Assembly (NCBI GenBank): GCA_036505615.1
Contig: DASXTB010000448.1
Span: 1 to 14,112 of the forward strand
Reading direction: 5' to 3'
From: DASXTB01 sp036505615
GTDB lineage: Bacteria; Acidobacteriota; UBA6911; JACQSX01
Length of the DNA: 14,112 nucleotides
Below are positions 13,571 to 14,112 of the stretch, piece after piece; the stretch's first letter is position 1; each line of letters starts with the position of its first letter. The notes below the pieces were generated by a model. It was not told where the DNA came from. It searched no databases and saw only the letters and a program-made list of their open reading frames with translations. Both the position numbers and the translations under genes were made by a program.

Positions 13571-14112
13571 ATGAAGATCCACGAATATCAGAGCAAAACC
13601 ATTCTCAAGGAATTTGGCGTCAACGTCCCCCGCAGCGGCGTGGCTTATAACGCCGATGAGGTCTATGAAATGGCGCAACGCTTTGGGGGCGTGGTCGCCG
13701 TCAAGGCTCAGATCCATGCGGGCGGTCGCGGGAAGGGCGGCGGCGTCAAGATCGCCAGAACCGCCGAAGAAGCCGAACAGGCCGCTCGTCACATGTTTGG
13801 AATGAAGCTGGTGACTCACCAGACCGGGCCGAAAGGCAAGGAAGTGCAGCGAATCCTGGTAGAAGCGGGCTTGAAGATAAAAAAAGAATATTATCTGGGC
13901 ATCGTAATCGATCGCTCTTCCCAGCAGGTGGTGTTTATGGCGAGCAGCGAGGGCGGGATTGACATCGAAGAAGTGGCCGCTCGAACTCCTGAAAAAATCC
14001 TGAAGGAGTTTGTCGATCCGGCCCTGGGGTTGGGAAATTACCAGGCGCGCAAGCTGGCGTTCGGCATTGGAATTCCCCTGGAGTCGATAAACAAAGCGGT
14101 CAAGCTGATGAC
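13571..14112 (+). CDS. sucC: Succinyl-CoA synthetase (ADP-forming) beta subunit, 5' part
   Basis: The first 180 codons are present and the window ends inside the gene; the family is usually about 385-400 residues. The protein begins MKIHEYQSKTILKEFGV, the classic SucC opening. An ATP-grasp N-terminal domain follows, with VAVKAQIHAGGRGKGGGVK (42-60) including the nucleotide-binding lysine and glycine loop, then ILVEAG and YYLGIVIDRS. It makes succinyl-CoA from succinate with nucleotide hydrolysis, or the reverse in the TCA cycle, as a complex with SucD. SucD would be expected downstream, outside the window. It is divergent from sdhCAB, the next step of the cycle. No clear Shine-Dalgarno sequence precedes the ATG. 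Confidence 0.96.
   Translation, partial: MKIHEYQSKTILKEFGVNVPRSGVAYNADEVYEMAQRFGGVVAVKAQIHAGGRGKGGGVKIARTAEEAEQAARHMFGMKLVTHQTGPKGKEVQRILVEAGLKIKKEYYLGIVIDRSSQQVVFMASSEGGIDIEEVAARTPEKILKEFVDPALGLGNYQARKLAFGIGIPLESINKAVKLM

Overview
The window reads as chromosome of a Gram-negative-type bacterium, most likely an Acidobacteriota member. That assignment is an inference from gene style: a succinate dehydrogenase with a single large membrane anchor, a secreted beta-rich protein of a type I associate with acidobacteria, and a run of family-2 glycosyltransferases. No rRNA, tRNA or CRISPR array is visible. Apart from the secreted-protein gene at the left and sucC at the right, every intact gene is on the minus strand.

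Left edge (1-1732): an unlisted relic of an IS4-family transposase lies on the minus strand at about 96-482. It is the C-terminal part only, with an internal deletion over the catalytic Y-R-E-K region and a premature amber codon. Next is a plus-strand gene (607-1452) for a secreted, two-repeat beta-sandwich protein. It is followed by a cluster of GC-rich palindromes (1488-1571) between this gene and the convergent minus-strand operon.

Glycan operon (9801 down to 1733, minus strand): the first gene is a 669-residue protein with two SAM-methyltransferase domains, a beta-rich middle and a helical, coiled-coil-like tail. Six family-2 glycosyltransferases follow. Most junctions overlap (8, 4, 4 and 7 nt) or are short (33 nt), which indicates translational coupling. 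The exception is a 145-nt gap between the third and fourth glycosyltransferases, filled by a long near-perfect inverted repeat. The operon appears to have its own promoter, whose -10 box ends only 9 nt before the first ATG. Together the genes look like an assembly line for a multi-sugar, possibly methyl-capped, surface glycan or glycolipid. No transporter, polymerase or nucleotide-sugar gene is in the window, so the final product is unknown.

Central metabolism (9908-14112): sdhC-sdhA-sdhB (minus strand, ordered C-A-B, with 1-nt overlaps at both junctions) encodes a succinate dehydrogenase with one five-helix-type anchor carrying a dense Cys/His cluster. It is divergent from sucC (plus strand, truncated by the window end), the beta subunit of succinyl-CoA synthetase. 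The two enzymes catalyse consecutive TCA-cycle steps and share a 311-nt divergent intergenic region. That region holds a good promoter for sdhC with a small palindrome over its -35 box, plus degenerate TTCGTG-type repeats.
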